Below the pieces are notes generated by a model that worked only from the letters and a program-made list of their open reading frames with translations, had not been told where the DNA came from and searched no databases. DNA of 36,635 nt from an uncultured Thiodictyon sp. (GTDB lineage Bacteria > Pseudomonadota > Gammaproteobacteria > Chromatiales > Chromatiaceae), in NCBI RefSeq assembly GCF_903946935.1, contig NZ_CAJAXH010000041.1, positions 1 to 36,635 of the forward strand, in the 5' to 3' direction. Positions within the stretch are counted from its first letter, which is position 1. Each line of letters starts with the position of its first letter. A program made the translations under genes and the position numbers. Positions 26,172 to 33,567 of this stretch are shown here, piece by piece.

Positions 26172-26684
26172 ATGTCACCCGCCTTACCGTCGCTCACCAG
26201 TCTCTCCCGCGCCCTGATGCTCGCTCTGTGCCTGTGGGGCGGGGCGGCCGGGGCCCAGCAGACGCCGTCCATGGCCGATGCCATGTCACGCATGATGGAG
26301 GCCATGGGGGTATTCGGTAGCGCGGCCGGGACGACCAACCCCCCGGTCGGCGGGAGTTCGATGCAGCAGGCCGGCGAGGTCGGTCGGCGGATGATGGATG
26401 GAGTGGGCAAGGGCGCGTCGGGCGGGGCGCTCGATGGTCTATGGGAGGCGGCCGGGGGCGGGCTGCTGATCGTCCAGGGTGGCAACTACCGGCTCTATGC
26501 CCCCGATGGCGGCTACGTCGATGGGAGCATCCAGGTCGTCGGCTCAGGGGTGCGACTCGCCAACCGCCGCGTGGGGTTCGACCTGGCGTTCGAGTATGCC
26601 CTGGATCAGGGGCGGCTGGCGATGCGCGACGCGCGGGGCCAAGTCTATCTGTACCGCCGATTGGTGCTGGACGGCGGTGGCTGA
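26172..26684 (+). CDS. Small secreted protein of unknown function
   Basis: 170 aa. A signal peptide with a long hydrophobic stretch (LMLALCLWGGAAGAQQ, cleavage near residue 28-30) is followed by a Met/Gly-rich linker and a C-terminal beta-rich part (about 95-165: LLIVQGGNYRLYAPDGGYVD, later FEYALDQGRLAMRDARGQVY). There is no cysteine pattern, lipobox or known catalytic motif. It diverges from the cyclase-like gene and is convergent with the TauE/SafE gene, stopping 6 bp before that gene ends. It probably works in the periplasm; the role is unknown. Confidence 0.7.
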   Translation: MSPALPSLTSLSRALMLALCLWGGAAGAQQTPSMADAMSRMMEAMGVFGSAAGTTNPPVGGSSMQQAGEVGRRMMDGVGKGASGGALDGLWEAAGGGLLIVQGGNYRLYAPDGGYVDGSIQVVGSGVRLANRRVGFDLAFEYALDQGRLAMRDARGQVYLYRRLVLDGGG

Positions 26685-26690
26685 GGGGCC

Positions 26691-27485
26691 TCAGCCGAAG
26701 GCCAGTCGCGCGGCGATCAGCAGCAGAAAGACGCCGAAGGTCCGCTTGAGCAGGGCCACCGGCAGGGTGTGGGCGAGCCGCGCGCCCAGGGGCGCGGTGG
26801 GTATGCTGGCGAGCAGCATCAGCACCACCGCCGGCCAGTAGACGAAGCCGGTGCTGGCCCCCGGCAGCCCAGTCCGACCCCAGCCCACGACCATGAAACC
26901 GATGGCCCCGGCGATGGCGATCGGGAGCCCGCAGGCGGCGGAGGTGCCCACCGCGTGACGCAGGTCCAGGCCGCAACGGGCGAGGAAGGGCACCGTCAGG
27001 GTCCCACCGCCGATCCCGACCAGGGCGGACAGGGTGCCGATGCCGCCGCCGACGGCCCACAGACCCGCGCGGCCGGGCAGGGCGCGCGGGGCGGCAGTGC
27101 GGCCCGGGATCAGCATCCGCACACCCACATAGGTGAGAAAGACGGCGAATAGCCGCTTGAGCCACAGCTCGGGCAGCACGCCGGCCACCACTGCCCCCGC
27201 CCAGGCCCCGAACACGATCCCCGGCGCCAGACCGGCGACCAGGTCCCAACGCACGCCGCCACGGCGGTGGTGGGCCAGGGTCGAGGCGGCCCCGGTGCCA
27301 ACGATGGTCGCCAAGGAGGTGCCGATCGCCAGGTGCGAGACCCAGGCCCCGCCTAACCCCAAGTGGCCGAAAAGAAAGATCAGTGCCGGCACCATGACGG
27401 CGCCGCCGCCGACGCCGAAGAGCCCGGCCAGCACTCCGGAGAGTATGCCGGTGAGCAGAAAGCCTAAGAGGTCGAGCAGCGGCAT
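26691..27485 (-). CDS. TauE/SafE family anion permease
   Basis: 264 aa inner-membrane protein with about 8 hydrophobic segments arranged as two similar halves. Each half has the glycine-rich family motif: GLFGVGGGAVMVP (about 21-33) and ALVGIGGGTLTVP in the second half. Family members export sulfite, sulfoacetate or related organosulfur anions. It is the last gene of the minus-strand operon, starting 2 bp after the methyltransferase stop. In a sulfur-oxidising host a sulfite or sulfonate role would make sense, but the operon content gives no direct substrate evidence. Confidence 0.9.
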   Translation of the reverse strand: MPLLDLLGFLLTGILSGVLAGLFGVGGGAVMVPALIFLFGHLGLGGAWVSHLAIGTSLATIVGTGAASTLAHHRRGGVRWDLVAGLAPGIVFGAWAGAVVAGVLPELWLKRLFAVFLTYVGVRMLIPGRTAAPRALPGRAGLWAVGGGIGTLSALVGIGGGTLTVPFLARCGLDLRHAVGTSAACGLPIAIAGAIGFMVVGWGRTGLPGASTGFVYWPAVVLMLLASIPTAPLGARLAHTLPVALLKRTFGVFLLLIAARLAFG

Positions 27486-27487
27486 GC

Positions 27488-28444
27488 TCAGGGCACCGCC
27501 GCCCGGTCAGGCTTGCGGGCGACCAGGATGACATTGCAGGGTCGGCCACTCGCCGGCGGGGGGAACAGACGGTTGGCCATCCGGCCCAGCAGATAGCTCA
27601 GGATGAGATTCAGATGCCAGGACCAGCGGTGGGCGAAATAGCGCTCGTCGCGTCCGCGCCCCGGGCGCACCAGCGTAAAACGACGCATCCAGAAGATAAT
27701 CGCCTCATGCGCAGAATAGGCCACCTCCGTGATCTCAACCGACGTCAGTCCCAGTTCCGCGGCGAGGGCGGCAAAGGCGCCGCAGTTCCACCAAGTGAGA
27801 TGATGCGGCGGGGCGTTGAGTAGCAGGTTGGGGATCTCGGTGAGCGGCGAGGGGTGCAGGGGGGCGCCGAGGATCAGGGTCCCACCCGGCTTCAGCAACT
27901 CTACCAGTTGGGCGGCAAAGGCCCTGGGGTCCACCACATGTTCGATGACCTGAAAGGCGGTGACCACATCATAGGTGCCGCGGGCCAGGGTCAGGTGCTG
28001 CTCCAGGCTCTCGCGCCGGACGGCGGGGCTGGCCCCCGGTCCTGCGTAGGGGTCGAGGCCGCGGTAGGTGCAGTGCGGCAGGTGTCCGCCCAACTCGCCG
28101 TTGCCGCAGCCGACATCCAATACCAGTGCTCCCGGGGGGATATGTCGCACCGCGTATTGGTATTCAACCCGTCCATGGGGGCGGGCACTGAGCAGGCTGT
28201 GCGCACGGTGGGCGGTGTAGAAGCGGGTGTAGAAGGCGTCGTCCCCGGCGGTGCGCGGGTGAAAGAAGTACAGGCCGGTGTCGGACTCGTAGAGTACGAC
28301 CTGCCCGCTCGTGGGGAGCAGGCGGGAGACGTCGCCGGCACCGGCGAGGCGCCACATGCGGGCCAGCACGGACGCTGCGACCCCGTGGACGCGGCGTTTG
28401 GCCGGACGCCCGGTGATGGGGCAGGGCGGAAGGGTGCAGTCCAT
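27488..28444 (-). CDS. Class I SAM-dependent methyltransferase
   Basis: 318 aa. The SAM site motif I is VLDVGCGNGELG (about 110-121), followed by an acidic GLDPYAG strand end and a FQVIEHVVDP motif of the class I fold. The first 40 residues (TLPPCPITGRPAKRR) look like an N-terminal arm seen in methyltransferases that act on sugars or lipid-linked glycans. It begins 1 bp after the P450 stop and ends 2 bp before the TauE start, so it is surely cotranscribed. The substrate is probably the product of the same operon; its chemistry cannot be read from sequence. Confidence 0.88.
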   Translation of the reverse strand: MDCTLPPCPITGRPAKRRVHGVAASVLARMWRLAGAGDVSRLLPTSGQVVLYESDTGLYFFHPRTAGDDAFYTRFYTAHRAHSLLSARPHGRVEYQYAVRHIPPGALVLDVGCGNGELGGHLPHCTYRGLDPYAGPGASPAVRRESLEQHLTLARGTYDVVTAFQVIEHVVDPRAFAAQLVELLKPGGTLILGAPLHPSPLTEIPNLLLNAPPHHLTWWNCGAFAALAAELGLTSVEITEVAYSAHEAIIFWMRRFTLVRPGRGRDERYFAHRWSWHLNLILSYLLGRMANRLFPPPASGRPCNVILVARKPDRAAVP

Positions 28445-28445
28445 G

Positions 28446-29867
28446 CTAGTGTTCCCGTGGTGCGATCAGGAGGCCGAAGTCATAATCCGGGCGCGTGGTC
28501 AGGCTGCCCAGCGGGGTCGGTGCCCGGCCGCTGCTGCGTGTCAGGCGCCAGGCGCCCAGCAGTTCGTCCAGAATGGCGTACATCTCGACTTCGGCAAACC
28601 GCTTGCCCGGGCAGACCCGCGGACCCTGACCGAAGGGAATGAAGGCGGTGCGTTGCGCCATGGCCGGCGGCGGCGCGGCGGCCAGCCAGCGTGTCGGGTC
28701 GAAGGTGTCGGGGTCGGCCCACAGGGCGCGGTGCCGCTGGATGGTCCAGGGTGAGACCACCATGAAGCTGCCGGCGGGGATGGGCTTTTCGCGAAACACC
28801 ACGTCCGTGGTCGTATCGCGCAGCAGGAAGGCGATCGGCGGGTAGAGGCGCAGCGCTTCCTGGATCAGTGCGCCGAGCCGTTGTTGGGCCGGGTTCGGCA
28901 CCGCCTCGCGGGCGGGGGCGTCGGCGGCGTGTTCTGCCAGTAAGCGGGCGGCGGTATCCTGTTCTGCCGGGGTTCCGGACAGTTCCCAGAGCAACCAACT
29001 CAGCACGGAGGCGGTGGTCTCGTGGCCCGCCAGCAACATGACGGCGAGCTCATCGAGCACGGCCGTCTGTTTGGCCGGGTCCTGGGCCAGGCGCGTGCCG
29101 TCGTCACCCGGCAGACCGACCGTTTCCAGCAGGGCGGCGGCAAAGGGGGTGCTGCACGCGCCCGGTGCCGCGGCCATGAGCGGGGCGAGGAACCGGTTGG
29201 CGATGAGCGCGCGCATGTCGGCCCCGATCGCGGCCAGCCCCATGTCGGCGACCGCCTGCTGGCACGCCGTGGGGGTCAGCGGGCCAAGCAGGACCAGGAG
29301 CGGGTTGGCGCGCTGGTGGTACGCGAAGAACAGCTCGATGAAGCGCTGACTCTCCGCCGGGGTGAAACAGGTGCCCAGGGTGGCCGTGGTGACGACGTCG
29401 ATGGTCAGGCGCGACAGTTCGCTCGGGATCGGTACCGCGGCGCCGCGGCGCTGCCAGTCGGCGAGATACTGCCGGGTGAGGTCGCGGGTGATGCGAGTCA
29501 CCTCGGCCTCGGGAATCCGCGAGAGCGCGCGCACATAGGAGCGCCGTGCCTGCTTGACCGTGTCCCCGCCCGGTTGGCCAAAGACGCCGGAGCCGACCAG
29601 CGGGCGCAACAGCAGTTCCAGGGCGGCGCTCTTGGGGAAGGTGCCGGCCCGGTCGGCCAGCAGGGTGTCGGCGATGGCCAGATCATTGACCAGTGCGAGC
29701 CGCGCCTGCGGCAACTGATAGATCAGCAACTGTCGCTCCACCGGCTTACCCACGAGCAGGCGCAAGGGGTTGCCAAGCAGACGGGCCGCCGCGCGGGCCA
29801 GGTGTGGCGAGAGGATGGCCAAACGGCCGGCGAAATTCGTGATGAAGCCGGTGATGTTCAAGCCCAT
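28446..29867 (-). CDS. Cytochrome P450
   Basis: 473 aa soluble-type P450, heme monooxygenase. The I-helix oxygen-activation motif AGHETTASVL is about two-thirds along, the ExxR motif is EALRLYPP, and the heme-thiolate loop is FGQGPRVCPGKRF, with Cys as the axial ligand near residue 410. The first 35 residues are an amphipathic helical start without a clear membrane anchor. The start at 29867 has GGAG 9 nt upstream and overlaps the glycosyltransferase stop by 10 bp (29858-29867); a longer frame to 30203 is only the overlapping glycosyltransferase read in another phase. Domain order and length are typical. The substrate is unknown, but its operon partners (glycosyltransferase and methyltransferase) suggest tailoring of a lipid or glycoside. 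A redox partner gene is not in the operon. Confidence 0.93.
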   Translation of the reverse strand: MGLNITGFITNFAGRLAILSPHLARAAARLLGNPLRLLVGKPVERQLLIYQLPQARLALVNDLAIADTLLADRAGTFPKSAALELLLRPLVGSGVFGQPGGDTVKQARRSYVRALSRIPEAEVTRITRDLTRQYLADWQRRGAAVPIPSELSRLTIDVVTTATLGTCFTPAESQRFIELFFAYHQRANPLLVLLGPLTPTACQQAVADMGLAAIGADMRALIANRFLAPLMAAAPGACSTPFAAALLETVGLPGDDGTRLAQDPAKQTAVLDELAVMLLAGHETTASVLSWLLWELSGTPAEQDTAARLLAEHAADAPAREAVPNPAQQRLGALIQEALRLYPPIAFLLRDTTTDVVFREKPIPAGSFMVVSPWTIQRHRALWADPDTFDPTRWLAAAPPPAMAQRTAFIPFGQGPRVCPGKRFAEVEMYAILDELLGAWRLTRSSGRAPTPLGSLTTRPDYDFGLLIAPREH

Positions 29868-31021
29868 GGGGTGCGACTCCTGATCGAAATGTTGGCTGGG
29901 CCGTCGGCCCGGTAGACGATATGGCCCCAGCGGACGGTGCGGGCCGCGAGTGCGGCGATGACGATACTCCAGTGGAACAGATCGACCAGGGGCTTGAGCA
30001 GGGCGAGCAGCCCCTGCCCGAGACGCACCCCCGCCGTATCCGGACAACCCAGGCGTTGGGCGACCACGGATTGGACTGCCAATCCGGCCAGCGACAGGCC
30101 CAGTAGGATGCCGAGGACCAGACGGCTCGCCGCCAGGTCCAGGTGGGTGAACAGCAGGCCCCAGGTCGCTACCCGCGCGGTCAGCGCCGCGGCCGCCAGC
30201 CACCAGAGACCGGGGCGATAGATGCGGATGATTTGGTACTGCCGGCGGCCAAAGCGCCAGAGCGACGCCAAGGTGCCGTTCGTGGGGGTTGGGACCAGGA
30301 GCGCGCGGCGGGTGAGGACGCGCAGGCCGCGGGCCCCGGCCTGCTCACCCAGGGTGCAGTCGTCCGACAGGGTGCGGGCCAGGAGGCGTTCCGGTTGCAG
30401 GGTGGCCAGGGCCTGCGCCGAGAACGCGAGCGAGCCGCCCCAGACCACATTGAAGCCTCCCAGTCTGGGGAGCAGGGCAATGGCACGATCGATGCTTGCG
30501 ACTAAGTGGGCGCCGAGGCGGGCGGCGGGTAGCGGCCACCGATACCCGCTCACCACATCGGCGGTGCCTTCGAGCAGGGGGGTGACGAGTGCGCAGAGCC
30601 ACCAGGGTGGGGGCAGGATGTCCGCATCGAGCAAGACCACTGCCTCATCCCGGGCGTCCACCTGCCGCAAGGCGGCGATCTGGTTGGCACATTTCTGCGC
30701 GCACTGGTGCGCCGGTGCGGCCAGGACGACGTCAATGGGGAAATCGCAACGGCCCGCCAGGTCGGTGGCGCGGCGATAGGCCGGGTCGGCGCTACCCTCG
30801 ACGCCAATGATCAGGCGGCGCGGCCTCAGGGTTTGCGCGGCGAGTGCGTTCAACAGGCCCTCCAGCCCCTGGGCTGCGCCCGTCAGGGGGAGGATCAGCG
30901 TCACCAGACCGTCGCGGTGCCGCGTTGGCAATTGCAGATGGTGCAGGAACAGCAGCGCCGTGTAGAACCCCAGGGCGGAGACCAGCAGGGCGGGCATACA
31001 GAGGACAAAGAAGACGATCAA
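29858..31021 (-). CDS. Membrane glycosyltransferase, GT2/GT21-like
   Basis: 387 aa. An N-terminal membrane helix (residues about 3-25), a cytosolic GT-A catalytic domain (about 35-240) and three C-terminal hydrophobic segments (about 275-360). The metal-binding acidic motif is VVLLDADI, and a conserved SDDCTLG follows. The RFGRRQYQIIRIY stretch resembles the (Q/R)xxRW-like motif of ceramide glucosyltransferase-type enzymes. An overall match to hopanoid-associated HpnI proteins is possible but I would not name it. Start ATG 31021, 60 bp after the MidA-like stop; it overlaps the P450 by 10 bp, so the two are translationally coupled. It probably transfers a sugar to a membrane lipid. Confidence 0.86.
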   Translation of the reverse strand: MIVFFVLCMPALLVSALGFYTALLFLHHLQLPTRHRDGLVTLILPLTGAAQGLEGLLNALAAQTLRPRRLIIGVEGSADPAYRRATDLAGRCDFPIDVVLAAPAHQCAQKCANQIAALRQVDARDEAVVLLDADILPPPWWLCALVTPLLEGTADVVSGYRWPLPAARLGAHLVASIDRAIALLPRLGGFNVVWGGSLAFSAQALATLQPERLLARTLSDDCTLGEQAGARGLRVLTRRALLVPTPTNGTLASLWRFGRRQYQIIRIYRPGLWWLAAAALTARVATWGLLFTHLDLAASRLVLGILLGLSLAGLAVQSVVAQRLGCPDTAGVRLGQGLLALLKPLVDLFHWSIVIAALAARTVRWGHIVYRADGPANISIRSRTPWA

Positions 31022-31081
31022 GCCAATGGCCTCTGGTTCACGGATGCATGCCTGGTCAGTATCGGATGATGATTGTAGCGG

Positions 31082-32257
31082 TTATAACCGGTCCTGCAGG
31101 TCGCGCACCGAGAATCCGCACCAGGGGCCGGCGAGGCCGCGGCTGAGCCCGAGCACCTTGAAGCGCTCGCCCATGGCGGCGGGCAGCAGCAGTTGCTTGG
31201 CCCCGGCAATCAGGTCCATGCCTGCTGTTCCGGCGCCGGCCGCGTCCGCCATGAACCGGTCGATCCCACAGCCGATGAGAAAGTGTGCCTGGGTGGCGAA
31301 GCCGGCGAGCGTGAGCCCCGCCGCCTGCCCGGCCCGCGCCGCGGCGCTGAAGTCCACATGGGCGCCGATATCCTGCAGGCCGAGATGCCGGTAGGGATCG
31401 CCATGCGCCTGGTGGCGCCAGTGGCACATCAGGGTGCCCATGCTGCGGTCCGGCTGGTAATAGGCGGACGCCGGATAGCCGTAGTCGATCAGGAGCACGA
31501 GTCCCGCGGTGAGGCACTCGCCGAGCGCGGCGCACCACGGGTTCAGGCGCAGGTTGACCTCAGAGGCGTAGCCCGGCGCCTGGGCCAGTCCAGCCGCCTG
31601 GAGTTCGGTGATCGCTGCGGCCAGCCGCGGTGAGCGCACCGGTGCCGCGACCTCGCTCAATACGCCGTCCGCAGCGGTCACGAAGACCTCCAGCGGCTCA
31701 CCCGCGGCGCCGATACGGAAGCGGTGAACCGGCATGGCGTCCAGCACCTCATTGGCCAGGACCACCCCGCGCACGCGCTCGGGCAGCCGGTCGAGCCAGT
31801 GGCAGCGTCCGGCCAGGTGCGGCACGCGGGCGGCGAGTAGTGCCCGCTGGCGTTCCTGCAGGTCCGGGCTCGGCTCCAGGATCAGATAGCGCTGGGGGAG
31901 GGCGCCCAGTTGCTCCAGGCCGGTGAGTACCGCGACGGCCAGGGCGCCGCTGCCGGCGCCGAATTCCAGCACCTCGCCCCCATTGAGACGCTCCAGGGCC
32001 TGCGCCGCCTGGACCGCGACACAGCGCCCGAACAGCGGCGACACCTCCGGGGCGGTCACGAAGTCCCCGCCCGCCCCGAACTTGGTCGCCCCCGCCACGT
32101 AATACCCAAGCCCGGGGGCGTAGAGCGCCAGCTCCATGAAGCGGTCGAAGGGTAGGAGCCCATCCGCGGCGGCGGCGATCTCGGCGCGGATCAGGTCGGT
32201 GAGACGGGCGCTATGGCTGGCCGCGTCGGCATCGGATTCGGTCTGGTGTGGGTCCAT
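31082..32257 (-). CDS. MidA-family SAM-dependent methyltransferase (Methyltransf_28)
   Basis: 391 aa when started at ATG 32257; a TTG at 32287 would add 10 residues and is less likely. Features of the NDUFAF7/MidA family: FMELALYAPGLGYY, FVTAPEVSPLFG, motif I LEFGAGSGALAVAVL, then LANEVLDAMPVHRF and VLLIDYGYP. Mitochondrial NDUFAF7 methylates an Arg of the complex I subunit NDUFS2; the bacterial substrates are not settled. It is the first gene of the five-gene minus-strand operon. Being a conserved housekeeping-type gene, it may simply be the operon leader rather than part of its special chemistry. Confidence 0.88.
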   Translation of the reverse strand: MDPHQTESDADAASHSARLTDLIRAEIAAAADGLLPFDRFMELALYAPGLGYYVAGATKFGAGGDFVTAPEVSPLFGRCVAVQAAQALERLNGGEVLEFGAGSGALAVAVLTGLEQLGALPQRYLILEPSPDLQERQRALLAARVPHLAGRCHWLDRLPERVRGVVLANEVLDAMPVHRFRIGAAGEPLEVFVTAADGVLSEVAAPVRSPRLAAAITELQAAGLAQAPGYASEVNLRLNPWCAALGECLTAGLVLLIDYGYPASAYYQPDRSMGTLMCHWRHQAHGDPYRHLGLQDIGAHVDFSAAARAGQAAGLTLAGFATQAHFLIGCGIDRFMADAAGAGTAGMDLIAGAKQLLLPAAMGERFKVLGLSRGLAGPWCGFSVRDLQDRL

Positions 32258-32352
32258 CGGCTGGGTTCGGCGAGTCTGGGGCGGCAATCCGCCGATTAGA
32301 CCCGCGCCGGCCCCGGCGATGCAAACTGGATTAGATGCCGATGCCGATCCGC

Positions 32353-32394
32353 CGCCCGTAGGAGCGGCCCCCCGGCCGCGACGGGCCGCCGCGT
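32353..32394 (+). repeat. REP-like repeat family B, copy 2
   Basis: CGCCCGTAGGAGCGGCCCCC then CGGCCGCGACGGGCCGCCGCG, about 90% identical to 12023-12064. It lies in the 160-bp gap upstream of the MidA-like gene and downstream of the unknown gene. Confidence 0.75.
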
Positions 32395-32418
32395 GGCCAG
32401 CCTGGGTTCACCCGCTCG

Positions 32419-33567
32419 TCACTCGGGTGCGCCTGCCGCCTGCACCCGGACCTCTTCCAGTTCTGCCTTCAGCGCGTCGATGATCTGGGTCGCCGGCAGC
32501 AGGGTGCCGAAGGCGATGCCCTCCAATTCGAGCTGGCACATGGCGCCCACCTGTTCCTGGACCTGTTGGCGGTCGGCCTCGCCGTCCTCCAGCGTCTTGG
32601 CCAGCCGCTCCATGAATCCAGGGTCGGCGAGCAGGGATGCCTGCCGTGGTCGGTCCGCCGATGCCACCGGGGCCGATTCCAAGAGCTCCACGGCGCCCAG
32701 ATAGGCGCAGTAGCAGCGTGCCGCGTCGGCGCGGCGGGTCGCGGTGTCCGGCCAAAGCCCGGCCGGCGGCGGTCCCGGCGGCGGGAGCGGTGCATCCAAG
32801 GCCCGCGCCAGCGCCAGCCAGGCCGAGTCGAGCGTCTCGCCCATGGTCTCGGCCAGGGCGCCATCGCCCGGGGTCAGTGCCAGCCGCTCCCGCACCAGGT
32901 ACAGCGCCGCCTCCAGGTGCAGCGGCAACTGGGCGCCGTCCGCCCGCCGCTCCGGGCTCGGCAGCCGGTCCCCGGCCGCGCCGGACCCGGAGTCCGCGTG
33001 TCCCAGCGGATCGGCCTGCCCGGTGATCGACTCCAACACGCGCCGCAGGTTGTACGACTCGCCGCAGGCCAGTAGCCGGGTCAGATAGCCCTCGGTGGCA
33101 GCGCCGGGCACCACGCAGGCGCGCAGTGTCTCGGCCAACCTCACCCGCTTGCCCGCGTGGCCGATCAGTCGCACCCAGTAGGGTGGTCCTTCGCCGATCT
33201 TCACTGCCATGATGCCGGTGGCCCGTACCCCATACTCAAAGAGTTGCTTCACCTCTTGGTCGTCCGGTCCGCCGTCAGCGTCCGGACCCTGAAACAGTGC
33301 CCGATAGGGGCGCGTCTCCCGCTCCCAGTCCGGGCCATACTGTTTCGGGCTATCGCTCTGCTTCTTGCTCAGGGTCATAGACACCGCCGGGGTCGAGCCG
33401 AGCACCAGGGCCGGCAGCAGGTCCAGCGGTACCCAGAGCCGGTCGGCCAGTGTGCTGACGCAGGTCGTGCGTCTGTGGTCGTCCTGCTCGCAACCAAGGG
33501 TCTGCGCCAGCGCATTCAGTGCGGTCTCTTGAGCGACCCGGTTCACCGCGCCTACGTCTGGCGCCAC
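32419..33567 (-). CDS. Unknown protein paired with the beta-helix protein
   Basis: 382 aa, cytosolic (no signal or membrane helix). Begins with a GTG (33567) that overlaps the beta-helix protein stop by 16 bp, so coupling is likely. An N-terminal all-helix region is followed by a short polar stretch and a Tyr/Trp-containing part around PYWVRLIGHAGKRVRL. The C-terminal half is helical (ERLALTPGD, DAARCYCAYLG, LEDGEADRQQVQEQVGAM). I recognise no domain. It may be a cytosolic partner or regulator of the beta-helix protein. Confidence 0.65.
   Translation of the reverse strand: MAPDVGAVNRVAQETALNALAQTLGCEQDDHRRTTCVSTLADRLWVPLDLLPALVLGSTPAVSMTLSKKQSDSPKQYGPDWERETRPYRALFQGPDADGGPDDQEVKQLFEYGVRATGIMAVKIGEGPPYWVRLIGHAGKRVRLAETLRACVVPGAATEGYLTRLLACGESYNLRRVLESITGQADPLGHADSGSGAAGDRLPSPERRADGAQLPLHLEAALYLVRERLALTPGDGALAETMGETLDSAWLALARALDAPLPPPGPPPAGLWPDTATRRADAARCYCAYLGAVELLESAPVASADRPRQASLLADPGFMERLAKTLEDGEADRQQVQEQVGAMCQLELEGIAFGTLLPATQIIDALKAELEEVRVQAAGAPE

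Noticed and set aside
29868-30203. Upstream extension of the P450 frame
   Set aside because: It is inside the glycosyltransferase and contains no P450-like sequence.
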